8,194 nucleotides of DNA. Source: an uncultured Spirochaetales bacterium (GTDB taxonomy: Bacteria > Spirochaetota > Spirochaetia > Sphaerochaetales > Sphaerochaetaceae). The notes under the pieces are model-generated. The model searched no databases, was not told where the DNA came from, and saw only the letters and a program-made list of their open reading frames with translations. A program made the position numbers and the translations under genes. Below are positions 1 to 5,440 of this stretch, piece by piece. Each line of letters opens with the position of its first letter. Position 1 is the first letter of the stretch. The stretch is taken from the NCBI GenBank assembly GCA_947306375.1, contig CAMZGJ010000050.1:1-8194 (forward strand), given 5' to 3'.

Positions 1-1097
1 CCAATGTTTGCGCCTGCGGCCATGTTGGACTGCCCCTGAATCAGGGAAGAGATGAGGAAGGAGTTGTTGTGGTGCTGCTCGTGGAAGGGGAAAACCAGGT
101 TGCTGATAAGCTCACAGCAGGAAACAGTTGAGTTTTCTCCCAGCATGGAGTGGATAAGCCTTCCGCCGTACTTGAGCTGGCTGTTCTCACACATGACAAA
201 GCGCACCGCCTTGCAGCCGTAGAAGACCTTGCATCCGTAACCCACAATTCCGTTCACCAGCTCACAGCTTTCACCAATCTGGGTGGGAGCCTCAAAGGAA
301 CTGCGGATTGTAAGGTTCTTGAGCTTTGTGGCACCTTTGACGTAGCAGCAGGGACCGAACTTGACATCCTTGATAATCCCCACGCCCTTGATTACGCAGC
401 CCTGACCTATCTCTCCGTAGTAGCCGCGCTTTGATGAGAAGCGCTCAAAGGTCATCTTCTTCAGTGCCTTTGAAAGCTCCCTGTCCTCAGGCCAGTTGGC
501 CCACAGAAAGGCGTCCGAGACCTGAATATCCTCAAACGGCAGAACCGGACGGTTGCCGTTCTCATTCATAAGCCACATCTCAACAAGAACGTCCGGGTCC
601 TCTCCTTCCTTGAGAATACCGTTTCCGAACTTGGAGTGGTTTGTGCACTGTATCTCATTTACACGGAACAAAATACAATTCTCACGTACAATGTAGTGGC
701 TCAGATAACCCACATTGTGAACCGCGCAGCAGTCACAAATGTCGGAGCTTATTACGGTGCTTCCCGTAATGCCCATGGGCACGCACAGATCATGAAAACG
801 CAGGGTCTCATAGGGAATCTTTCCAATGCGTACCTTGCCGTAGAACCTGTTCTCCCTCACAAGGTCAGGCGTAAACGGGTCTCTGACAAGAACATTCTCC
901 CAGTTTTCCGCACGGTTGTTATTGGCCTCAAGAGCCCTTATCTCATCCGCAGTCAGAGGCCTGAACGCGCTGTCCGGCCCGTTCTGGATGTTCCTGAAAT
1001 GAAACTCGTCCTCTCCGTACTTCCCTTCTCCCAGAAAACCGAAGCCCATGTTTTCCATTTTGCCTGTCTTTACGTATGTTCCGGAATTTGTGCTCAT
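1..1097 (-). CDS. DUF4954 family protein, left-handed beta-helix type (C-terminal part off the window)
   Basis: The reading frame is open from ATG 1097 down to the left edge, giving 365 residues with no stop; the C-terminus lies outside. The protein opens with MSTNSGTYVKTG. Around residues 46-100 it has the segment RPLTADEIRALEANN, followed by a stretch ending in FYGKVRIGKI, which I recognise from DUF4954 proteins of Bacteroidetes and Treponema. Many short repeats with small and hydrophobic residues follow (for example GQGCVIKGVGIIKDVKFGP and GENSTVSCCELISN), as in hexapeptide-repeat beta-helices related to sugar nucleotidyltransferases and acyltransferases. Cysteines are frequent, with CDCC at residues 121-124. 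The biochemical role of the family is not known to me. The start is inferred: there is no Shine-Dalgarno, but a TAAAAT hexamer lies 6 bases upstream. The gene is divergent from the pseudouridine synthase gene. The family call is fairly sure; the start is less so. Confidence 0.85.
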   Translation of the reverse strand, partial: MSTNSGTYVKTGKMENMGFGFLGEGKYGEDEFHFRNIQNGPDSAFRPLTADEIRALEANNNRAENWENVLVRDPFTPDLVRENRFYGKVRIGKIPYETLRFHDLCVPMGITGSTVISSDICDCCAVHNVGYLSHYIVRENCILFRVNEIQCTNHSKFGNGILKEGEDPDVLVEMWLMNENGNRPVLPFEDIQVSDAFLWANWPEDRELSKALKKMTFERFSSKRGYYGEIGQGCVIKGVGIIKDVKFGPCCYVKGATKLKNLTIRSSFEAPTQIGESCELVNGIVGYGCKVFYGCKAVRFVMCENSQLKYGGRLIHSMLGENSTVSCCELISNLVFPFHEQHHNNSFLISSLIQGQSNMAAGANI

Positions 1098-1103
1098 GGC
1101 CGC

Positions 1104-1109
1104 ATTTTA
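1104..1109 (-). promoter_or_regulatory. Candidate -10 box of the DUF4954 gene
   Basis: On the minus strand TAAAAT (5 of 6 to TATAAT) ends 6 bases before ATG 1097. No good -35 is seen 16 to 18 bases upstream (TTCATT at best). If used, transcription would start at or next to the ATG, giving a leaderless message. Confidence 0.35.
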
Positions 1110-1142
1110 CAACAGCCACTTAAAAAAATGAATATTTGGGGT

Positions 1143-1148
1143 TATCAT
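1143..1148 (+). promoter_or_regulatory. Candidate -10 box of the pseudouridine synthase gene
   Basis: TATCAT (5 of 6 to TATAAT) ends 6 bases before ATG 1155, with TTAAAA (4 of 6 to TTGACA) at 1120-1125 at 17-base spacing. It would give a leaderless message from ATG 1155 and would exclude the alternative start at 1128. Confidence 0.3.
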
Positions 1149-1154
1149 TTTCAC

Positions 1155-1811
1155 ATGGAGACAAAGGATTTTGTCATAGCCTTCAAGCCCCACGGCCTGC
1201 CCACGGTGCCCCTCAAGTCCCAGTTTCAGGACGCGCCGGACACCCTGCTCTCACGCACGGGAAAAGACTTTCCCGATATTCTCAAGCCGCTCACCCCTTC
1301 CTTCTGGGAGGGCGGCACGGTCCACCGTCTGGACACAGCCACGGCCGGGCTGGTTCTCTTTGCACGCAACAAAGCCTTCATGGACCACATTCTCTCGGAG
1401 CAGCAGGCAGGGCGCTTTATCAAAACCTACAGAGCCGTCTGCTCAGTGCCCTCTTCCGTATCAGGTACGCCCTTGAATGCTCCTTTTGTAATTTCTTCCT
1501 ACTTCAGGGCTTACGGCCCAGGAAGAAAAATGGTAAAGCCTGAGACGGACGTTCTCAGAGCAGACAGCGCGGTGCTCTACACCACAGAGGTCAAATCCAT
1601 TGAGGGCAACGTGTTTACCGTTGTTATTGCGCGCGGTTTCAGGCACCAGATAAGGGCCCACCTTGCATGGAAGGGCTTTCCCATAGAGGGAGACAGCCTC
1701 TACAATCCCGCCTTCTCCGCCGTCCCTTCCGGAAACTGCGTTCTGCAGCTTGAATGCACAGGTCTCAGGTTTAACCTGCCGGACGGAACGCCGTTTGAAT
1801 ACTCAGTCTGA
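1155..1811 (+). CDS. RluA-family RNA pseudouridine synthase
   Basis: 218 residues if started at ATG 1155, close to the usual size of small single-domain RluA enzymes, which isomerise uridine to pseudouridine in rRNA or tRNA. The N-terminal strand FVIAFKPHGLPT (about residues 6-17) matches the family's KPxGL motif. HRLD at residues 57-60 carries the catalytic aspartate (D60), followed by TATAGLVLFARN. KTYRAV (90-95) matches the KxYxA motif. GFRHQIRAHLAW starts at residue 161; the common family form is TGRxHQIR, so F replaces the first Arg, a variant I associate with the spirochaete subgroup. No S4 domain is present. An in-frame ATG at 1128 would add 9 residues. I prefer 1155 because TATCAT lies 6 bases before it, but neither start has a Shine-Dalgarno. 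The frame stays open upstream to 636, but that is antisense to the DUF4954 gene. The RNA target cannot be told from sequence. Confidence 0.88.
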   Translation: METKDFVIAFKPHGLPTVPLKSQFQDAPDTLLSRTGKDFPDILKPLTPSFWEGGTVHRLDTATAGLVLFARNKAFMDHILSEQQAGRFIKTYRAVCSVPSSVSGTPLNAPFVISSYFRAYGPGRKMVKPETDVLRADSAVLYTTEVKSIEGNVFTVVIARGFRHQIRAHLAWKGFPIEGDSLYNPAFSAVPSGNCVLQLECTGLRFNLPDGTPFEYSV

Positions 1812-1818
1812 GTTTATC

Positions 1819-1837
1819 GGGCCTGGTAATCCGGCCC
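1819..1837. terminator. Weak hairpin between convergent genes
   Basis: GGGCC and GGCCC flank a short loop; two further G-C pairs are possible if one T bulges. It lies between the stop of the pseudouridine synthase gene (1811) and the stop of xseB (1853). Neither strand has a clean T-run directly after it, so it is at best a weak two-way terminator. Confidence 0.35.
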
Positions 1838-1852
1838 TGTTACTCTGTCCTT

Positions 1853-2074
1853 TTACTCTGCCCTGTAGGGTTCGGTTATAAGGCCGTCTTCGGAGCCCGG
1901 GGCACTTGTTACAATCTCAATCCTTCTCTCAAGCTTTGAAAGGTCCTTCTCCATGTCCGCGGCAATCTTCATGCCGTCCTCATAGAGGGAAACAGCCTTT
2001 TCAAGCTCGGTATCCGGATTCTGTATCTCTGCGTTTATCTTCTCAAGTTTCTCAAGTTTCTGCTCAAAAGTCAT
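1853..2074 (-). CDS. xseB: Exodeoxyribonuclease VII small subunit
   Basis: 73 residues, normal for XseB. It forms the multi-subunit exonuclease VII complex with XseA, which degrades single-stranded DNA to short oligonucleotides and acts in repair in the cytoplasm. The protein begins MTFEQKLEKLEKINAEIQ and has the family segment LEKAVSLYEDGMK (residues 24-36) followed by a charged helix (LSKLERRIEIV), consistent with the two-helix fold of the family. The start at 2074 sits 16 bases after the xseA stop (2091-2093), with a GGGGG run at 2082-2086 serving as a plausible ribosome-binding site. The frame is open upstream to 2173, but that extension overlaps the xseA coding end and does not resemble XseB. 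The gene is very probably co-transcribed with xseA. Confidence 0.93.
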   Translation of the reverse strand: MTFEQKLEKLEKINAEIQNPDTELEKAVSLYEDGMKIAADMEKDLSKLERRIEIVTSAPGSEDGLITEPYRAE

Positions 2075-2090
2075 AATCCTACCCCCTGTA

Positions 2091-3305
2091 TTATTCCGTC
2101 CTGTTTTCTTCCCTGTTATCTTCCACCCGTGCGGCAAACCTTCCGTCGGAGACCCTGATTCCCAGAACTTCACCTGCCTTCACGTCCTTTGCAGACCTGA
2201 CGGTCTTTCCATCCTGCCTGCTGACAATGGCATAGCCCCGCTCCAGCACCGCAGACGGATTCATGGCCCTGAGAAGTCCGCTGTTCACCTCAAGGGCGTA
2301 GGCGGCCTTCCTCATTGCGTTTTTAACTCCGTGTCTCATGCCGTCCAGCCTTGCTTCCAGGCTCAAACGGGCGTTCCCTATCCTGTTCTCAATAAGTCTT
2401 GCAGAGGATCTTGTGTTCACCGCGGCAAAGCGCAGCCTTACAGTGCGTGCCTTGCCTGAAACCGCCTCAAGCATGGACAGTTTCAAAGATGCAAGTTTCT
2501 CCGCCTGCTCCGAACCGGAAGAGCATACAAGCTCAGCCGCCGCACTTGGAGTGGGTGCTCTCAAATCCGCAACAAAGTCTGAGATGGCCCAGTCTATCTC
2601 ATGCCCCACTGCAGAGATTACCGGTATCTCTGACTCATGGATGGCCTGAATAACAACATCCTCGCTGAAAGCAAGAAGGTCTTCCACGGAGCCGCCGCCC
2701 CTGCCCACAATCATTACAGGCGCAAGAGAATAGAGATTCACCTCCCTGATTCTTGCGGCAATTTCCTCCGCAGCCCCCGCGCCCTGGACCTGTGCCGGAA
2801 GAATAACAATGTCCATTCCTGCATTGCGCCGGCCCGTAACCTGCAGAATGTCCTGCAGAGCCGCACCGGTTGCGCTGGTAATAACGGCCACCCGCTCCGG
2901 CCTCTTGGGAATGGGTTTCTTCAGGCTCTGGTCAAAGTACCCCATTGCGCTGTAACGCTTTTTCCTCTCCTCAAGCATGGCAAGGATATCTCCCTGGCCT
3001 GCAAGCCTGATTGAGGTGCATGTAATCTGATATGTTCCGCGCGGCGGATAAACTGAGATGGAGCCTGTAACAATGACCCTCTGGCCGTCTTTGGGCACAA
3101 AGCCCGCCCTCACGGCGTTGGTTCTCCACATGGCCGCACTTATTACGGCATCCCTGTCCTTCAGGGAAAAGTACCAGTGTCCCGTGGAGGCGTACTTGAA
3201 CCCGCTTATCTCTCCTTCCACGGTCAGACCGTAGAACGAGCTTTCAAGCGTGTTCCTGATGAGTTCTGTCAGTTCGGAAACGGAAAACTTCAGTGTTTCT
3301 GCCAT
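2091..3305 (-). CDS. xseA: Exodeoxyribonuclease VII large subunit
   Basis: 404 residues, somewhat shorter than the E. coli protein. It is the catalytic subunit of exonuclease VII. The N-terminal OB-fold (about residues 5-100) is recognisable from GLTVEGEISGFKYASTGHWY and FSLKD. The nuclease domain carries SATGAALQDIL (D152), GRGGGSVEDLLAF (R202) and SAVGHEIDWAISD (H235, D238), followed by LRAPTPSAAAELV. These line up, at a constant offset of 3, with the residues I recall as essential in E. coli (D155, R205, H238, D241), so the enzyme looks intact. A charged helical region (about 265-345) precedes the conserved LERGYAIV (354-361). It is first in an operon with xseB. The start has no clear Shine-Dalgarno; a weak TATTTA lies 9 bases before the ATG, just after the ferredoxin terminator. 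Confidence 0.96.
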   Translation of the reverse strand: MAETLKFSVSELTELIRNTLESSFYGLTVEGEISGFKYASTGHWYFSLKDRDAVISAAMWRTNAVRAGFVPKDGQRVIVTGSISVYPPRGTYQITCTSIRLAGQGDILAMLEERKKRYSAMGYFDQSLKKPIPKRPERVAVITSATGAALQDILQVTGRRNAGMDIVILPAQVQGAGAAEEIAARIREVNLYSLAPVMIVGRGGGSVEDLLAFSEDVVIQAIHESEIPVISAVGHEIDWAISDFVADLRAPTPSAAAELVCSSGSEQAEKLASLKLSMLEAVSGKARTVRLRFAAVNTRSSARLIENRIGNARLSLEARLDGMRHGVKNAMRKAAYALEVNSGLLRAMNPSAVLERGYAIVSRQDGKTVRSAKDVKAGEVLGIRVSDGRFAARVEDNREENRTE

Positions 3306-3314
3306 AATGCCGCT

Positions 3315-3320
3315 TAAATA
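3315..3320 (-). promoter_or_regulatory. Weak candidate -10 box of xseA
   Basis: TATTTA on the minus strand, 9 bases before the xseA ATG. TTGTAA lies 18 bases further upstream, inside the terminator hairpin. Both matches are poor (3 of 6 and 4 of 6). It is listed because xseA otherwise has no visible promoter after the terminator at 3320-3352. Confidence 0.2.
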
Positions 3321-3352
3321 AAAAAAGCAAGCCTTTCATTACAAAGACTTGC
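3320..3352 (-). terminator. Intrinsic terminator of the ferredoxin gene
   Basis: On the minus strand GCAAGTCTTT and AAAGGCTTGC form a 10-bp stem with one mismatch and a 6-base loop, followed at once by seven T. It lies 24 bases after the ferredoxin stop and only 14 bases before the xseA ATG, so it separates the two genes. Confidence 0.85.
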
Positions 3353-3375
3353 ATCAAAGAACTGCCGGAACGGCC

Positions 3376-3543
3376 TTACTCTTCAACAATTGCTCCTGTG
3401 GGGCAGACTGAAGCGCATGTTCCGCATCCTACGCATGTGTCCTGATCAATGACATAGATGTCACCTTCGCTGATTGCGCCTGTGGGGCACTCGCCTGCAC
3501 ATGTTCCGCAAGCTGCACATGAATCTGTAATTCTGTATGCCAT
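3376..3543 (-). CDS. 2[4Fe-4S] ferredoxin
   Basis: 55 residues, the usual size of clostridial-type ferredoxins, which carry electrons at low potential in the cytoplasm, for example for pyruvate:ferredoxin oxidoreductase or hydrogenase. The protein starts MAYRITDSC. It has two complete cluster motifs: C9, C12, C15 with C19-P, and C37, C40, C43 with C47-P. Each has the CxxCxxCxxxCP spacing and is followed by TGAI. The two halves are near-repeats, as expected. I chose ATG 3543 because an AGGAG lies 9 bases upstream; an in-frame ATG at 3549 would leave only 3 bases. A strong promoter lies upstream and a clean terminator downstream, so it is probably a single-gene unit with high expression. All cluster ligands are present. 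Confidence 0.95.
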   Translation of the reverse strand: MAYRITDSCAACGTCAGECPTGAISEGDIYVIDQDTCVGCGTCASVCPTGAIVEE

Positions 3544-3576
3544 ATTCATAAACTCCTGTGTGTTTAAGGTAATTCA

Positions 3577-3606
3577 ATAATACACAGGCCGCAAGCCGTT
3601 GGTCAA
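3577..3606 (-). promoter_or_regulatory. Sigma-70-type promoter of the ferredoxin gene
   Basis: On the minus strand TTGACC (3601-3606, 5 of 6) and TATTAT (3577-3582, 5 of 6) are 18 bases apart. The predicted start of transcription near 3570 gives a leader of about 27 bases with an AGGAG ribosome-binding site. It is the best promoter match in the window. Confidence 0.7.
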
Positions 3607-3615
3607 GTAAACTTG
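3604..3615. promoter_or_regulatory. Palindrome across two divergent -35 boxes (possible operator)
   Basis: CAAGTAAACTTG is a perfect 5-bp inverted repeat with a 2-base centre. It overlaps the -35 of the ferredoxin promoter (3601-3606) and that of the candidate lipoprotein promoter (3613-3618), so a bound regulator could control both. A second 12-bp palindrome of the same form, GGAGCCCGCTCC, lies at 3619-3630. The regulator is unknown. Confidence 0.35.
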
Positions 3616-3641
3616 TAAGGAGCCCGCTCCCGTGAAATAAT
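3613..3641 (+). promoter_or_regulatory. Candidate promoter of the lipoprotein gene
   Basis: TTGTAA (3613-3618, 4 of 6) and AATAAT (3636-3641, 5 of 6) are 17 bases apart. Transcription would begin near 3648, right at the GGAGG ribosome-binding site. CTCC at 3654-3657 follows the GGAGG directly and could mask it. Confidence 0.4.
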
Positions 3642-3660
3642 TGACATCGGAGGCTCCGCT

Positions 3661-4152
3661 GTGAAAAAAGTTCTTATAACCGTACTCGGAATTCTTACCG
3701 TTCTCTGTCTGGCATCCTGTGCCTCATTCTTCCTGGACGATGAATTCTACGTGGAAACAGATCCCTACTACCCGTATTACCCCGAACCCTATGACCCATA
3801 TTCCCCCTACTATCCGGACCCCTACCGCCCGGATCCGTACTACCCCGTCATAGGCACCCCATACCGCGTGGAGTCCACCGGCATGTTCCGTGATGAACTG
3901 ATTCTGAACATTACCAGCGGCATGATCCGCTCCAAGGGCTACCGTGACGGAGACAGAATACGCGTAATCCTGGGCAATGCCGGGGAGTTCAGCATGCCCA
4001 TCTACCAGCAGCGCACAAACAACACCTACCACTCGCTGGGAATGCACATCTCAGTCTTTGACACGGACCGTGTTGTAATCCGCTACACAGGAGGCCAAAT
4101 AGCCGAGATGCTGGGCATCCGCGCGGGAGACCCCGTCTACATCCTGTTCTGA
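3661..4152 (+). CDS. Small Tyr/Pro-rich lipoprotein of unknown function
   Basis: 163 residues with a GTG start, supported by GGAGG (3649-3653) 7 bases upstream. The N-terminus is a lipoprotein signal peptide: KK, a hydrophobic stretch, then the lipobox LASC with the lipidated cysteine at residue 20. The mature protein should be anchored in a membrane facing the periplasm or outside. A spacer at about residues 34-68 consists almost only of Tyr, Pro and Asp in loose repeats (DPYYP, DPYSPYYP, DPYRP). A compact C-terminal domain follows (about 78-163), with LNITSGM, GYRDGDRIRV, EFSMPIYQ and GIRAGDPVYIL. The two GD-V/I turns and the alternating pattern suggest a small beta-barrel. They distantly recall the C-terminal domain of SAM hydroxide adenosyltransferases, but this is only a visual impression. 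No enzyme motif is seen. Probably a single gene, divergent from the ferredoxin gene. Confidence 0.85.
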   Translation: MKKVLITVLGILTVLCLASCASFFLDDEFYVETDPYYPYYPEPYDPYSPYYPDPYRPDPYYPVIGTPYRVESTGMFRDELILNITSGMIRSKGYRDGDRIRVILGNAGEFSMPIYQQRTNNTYHSLGMHISVFDTDRVVIRYTGGQIAEMLGIRAGDPVYILF

Positions 4153-4198
4153 ACATCAATTAACTGACCAGGCAGTTTTTCAAAGCATAACAATAAGA

Positions 4199-4250
4199 GG
4201 CTGTAACAAAAGTCCTATTAAACAGACCGGAGTTACAGCCTTTTATTATG
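4199..4250 (+). terminator. Intrinsic terminator of the lipoprotein gene (cassette copy 1)
   Basis: GGCTGTAAC (4199-4207) pairs with GTTACAGCC (4232-4240), with a 24-base loop, followed by TTTTATTAT. It lies 46 bases after the lipoprotein stop. The unit is homologous to the terminator at 4428-4478 in inverted orientation. Confidence 0.8.
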
Positions 4251-4427
4251 GTCTATGCCCGGTTTTGCCTGTATTTGCTTGTCCGTCTATGCACTTTGCC
4301 GGTCTGTTATTGACCGGCTTCCCATATTTTTAAGATTTTTTTGAAAAATGGCTGAAACTTTCAGCCAAATTTTATTTTTTTCAAGATATCGGCGGTTTTA
4401 TCCGCCTGTCTATATCCGGAAAGTGGG
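4251..4427. other. Gene-free spacer with three further hairpins
   Basis: No coding frame of note. Three perfect short hairpins follow one another: GCCGGTC/GACCGGC (4298-4318, 7-base loop), GGCTGAAA/TTTCAGCC (4350-4366) and GGCGG/CCGCC (4391-4406). The octamer GTCTATGC occurs at 4251 and 4285, and GTCTATAT at 4409. The spacer is pyrimidine-rich in parts. It may be only the debris of stacked terminators, or it may hold a small structured RNA. Confidence 0.5.
4350..4381. terminator. Hairpin with T-rich tract, possible two-way terminator
   Basis: GGCTGAAA and TTTCAGCC are adjacent perfect arms (effective loop about 5 bases). They are followed on the plus strand by an A/T tract with seven T (ATTTTATTTTTTT) and on the minus strand by ATTTTTC. 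It is likely a backup terminator between the convergent genes. Confidence 0.5.
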
Positions 4428-4478
4428 CAGAAAAAAAGGCTGTAACGCCGGGATAATAAAACCCCGTTTGTTACAGCC
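4428..4478 (-). terminator. Intrinsic terminator of the TMEM164-like gene (cassette copy 2)
   Basis: On the minus strand GGCTGTAAC (4478-4470) pairs with GTTACAGCC (4446-4438), and seven T follow directly (4437-4431). An inner CGGG/CCCG pair is possible. It lies 11 bases after the stop of the gene at 4490. It shares both arms and flanks with the plus-strand terminator at 4199-4250. Confidence 0.85.
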
Positions 4479-4489
4479 CCTTAAAAGTC

Positions 4490-5332
4490 TCAGACAGACT
4501 TTATGGTGTCTGATGTAGGCTTGGGAATACGCCCCAGAGCGGTAATACCCAGAAGCACCGGGTAAAGCGGCACAATAACCGGCAACATGAACAGCGGGCA
4601 AATGGGGACCAGTTCATACAACTTATCTGTTATAGGGTTGCCCGGCAGGCCGTAGGTGTAAAGATAGTTAATGGGAAGACCCGTCAGCCTGCGCAGCAGT
4701 GCGTTCACAAGGAACATGATAAAATAAAGTACCAGAAGAATCAGAATACTCCTGGGCACATCTCTGAACGCCGGTCTGTAAAAACCGCTGGAAACCAACA
4801 GAATGCTCTGGACAATCAGCACATGGTGGTAAACGTAGAAGCCGTAGCCCCTTATATCTGTGAACGGCACATTGGCAAACAACGGATCCGGTGCCATGAT
4901 GGGCATTAGAGCACCCAGAATGCCGAAGCAGAAGCAGAAGTTCAGAAGTACCGGATTGCGGCTGTTGATGGCAAAAACAATCAGAACCACGTTGATGTTG
5001 CACAGATGAAGCGGAAGTTCATTTACCAGAACAAAATTATATGTCGGATCTCTGAAAAGCATGTACTTATAAAAAAACCAGTACACTATGTTGAGAATAG
5101 CCATCACGGACATAAAACGTGTCTTGAAAAGAGTTGACTTCTTTTTCAGAAAAAGGGTCAACACAACGGCCAGAACCAAATCAAACCCGAACAAAGCATT
5201 CCACACGGGTGAAAACATATATATCATAGGTATGATTAAAAACCCATAATGCCAAAGTTTCAAGAAAAAAAACTCCGTATCCGCATTGTGGATAAGTACA
5301 TAATTCTCTATGTCTTGTGTTCTCTTTTTCAC
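4490..5332 (-). CDS. TMEM164/YwaF (TIGR02206-type) integral membrane protein
   Basis: 280 residues, mostly hydrophobic, with about seven to eight membrane segments (roughly residues 27-45, 46-63, 74-92, 104-122, 127-147, 166-182, 194-211 and 243-267). The family is recognised by ELPLHLCNINVVL (residues 105-117), the FYVYHHVLIV segment with a histidine pair (169-170), and NYLYTYGLPGNPI (222-234). Human TMEM164 has been described as a lipid acyltransferase; whether the bacterial members share that activity is not established to my knowledge. C111 in LPLHLCN and H169/H170 are the obvious candidates for functional residues. The start is GTG 5332, with GGAGGAG about 10 bases upstream and AAGG 6 bases upstream. 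The gene stands alone, divergent from the oxidoreductase gene, so context gives no clue to function. The family call is good; the function is unknown. Confidence 0.85.
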   Translation of the reverse strand: MKKRTQDIENYVLIHNADTEFFFLKLWHYGFLIIPMIYMFSPVWNALFGFDLVLAVVLTLFLKKKSTLFKTRFMSVMAILNIVYWFFYKYMLFRDPTYNFVLVNELPLHLCNINVVLIVFAINSRNPVLLNFCFCFGILGALMPIMAPDPLFANVPFTDIRGYGFYVYHHVLIVQSILLVSSGFYRPAFRDVPRSILILLVLYFIMFLVNALLRRLTGLPINYLYTYGLPGNPITDKLYELVPICPLFMLPVIVPLYPVLLGITALGRIPKPTSDTIKSV

Positions 5333-5427
5333 TCTTTGCCTTCTCCTCCGTCAGAATTCCCACAAAACGAGCGTAATTCTCAACTCGGTGTTTTAAGCTT
5401 TTCCGTGCGCTCTGACGGGAAATAGTT

Positions 5428-5433
5428 TATACT
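5428..5433 (+). promoter_or_regulatory. Candidate -10 box of the oxidoreductase gene
   Basis: TATACT (5 of 6 to TATAAT) ends 7 bases before ATG 5441. No good -35 is present 16 to 18 bases upstream. No Shine-Dalgarno lies before the ATG, and the predicted start of transcription falls at the ATG itself, as for a leaderless message. Confidence 0.45.
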
Positions 5434-5440
5434 CCTGGGT

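Noticed and set aside
636..1127. N-terminal extension of the pseudouridine synthase frame by about 170 codons
   Set aside because: It is antisense to the DUF4954 gene and has no similarity to an RluA extension or S4 domain; the family N-terminus begins near residue 1 of the chosen start.
2075..2173. Upstream start for XseB adding 33 residues
   Set aside because: The extension overlaps the end of xseA and does not look like XseB, whose typical N-terminus begins at MTFEQKLEKL with a purine-rich site upstream.
2637..3014. Plus-strand frame of 125 codons within xseA
   Set aside because: Antisense to a well-conserved enzyme region including the catalytic residues; no signature of its own.
3724..4047. 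Minus-strand frame of 107 codons within the lipoprotein gene
   Set aside because: A mirror of the repetitive Tyr/Pro/Asp codons; no start context and no recognisable protein.
4251..4427. CRISPR-like repetition from three GTCTAT copies
   Set aside because: The copies are 6 to 8 bases, unevenly spaced (34 and 124 bases apart) and not part of a longer repeat.
4232..4446. A MITE or small insertion element bounded by the GTTACAGCCTTTT inverted repeats
   Set aside because: The repeats are parts of two complete hairpin terminators at the right distance from two stop codons, and no target-site duplication is visible outside them; a terminator repeat family explains them better.
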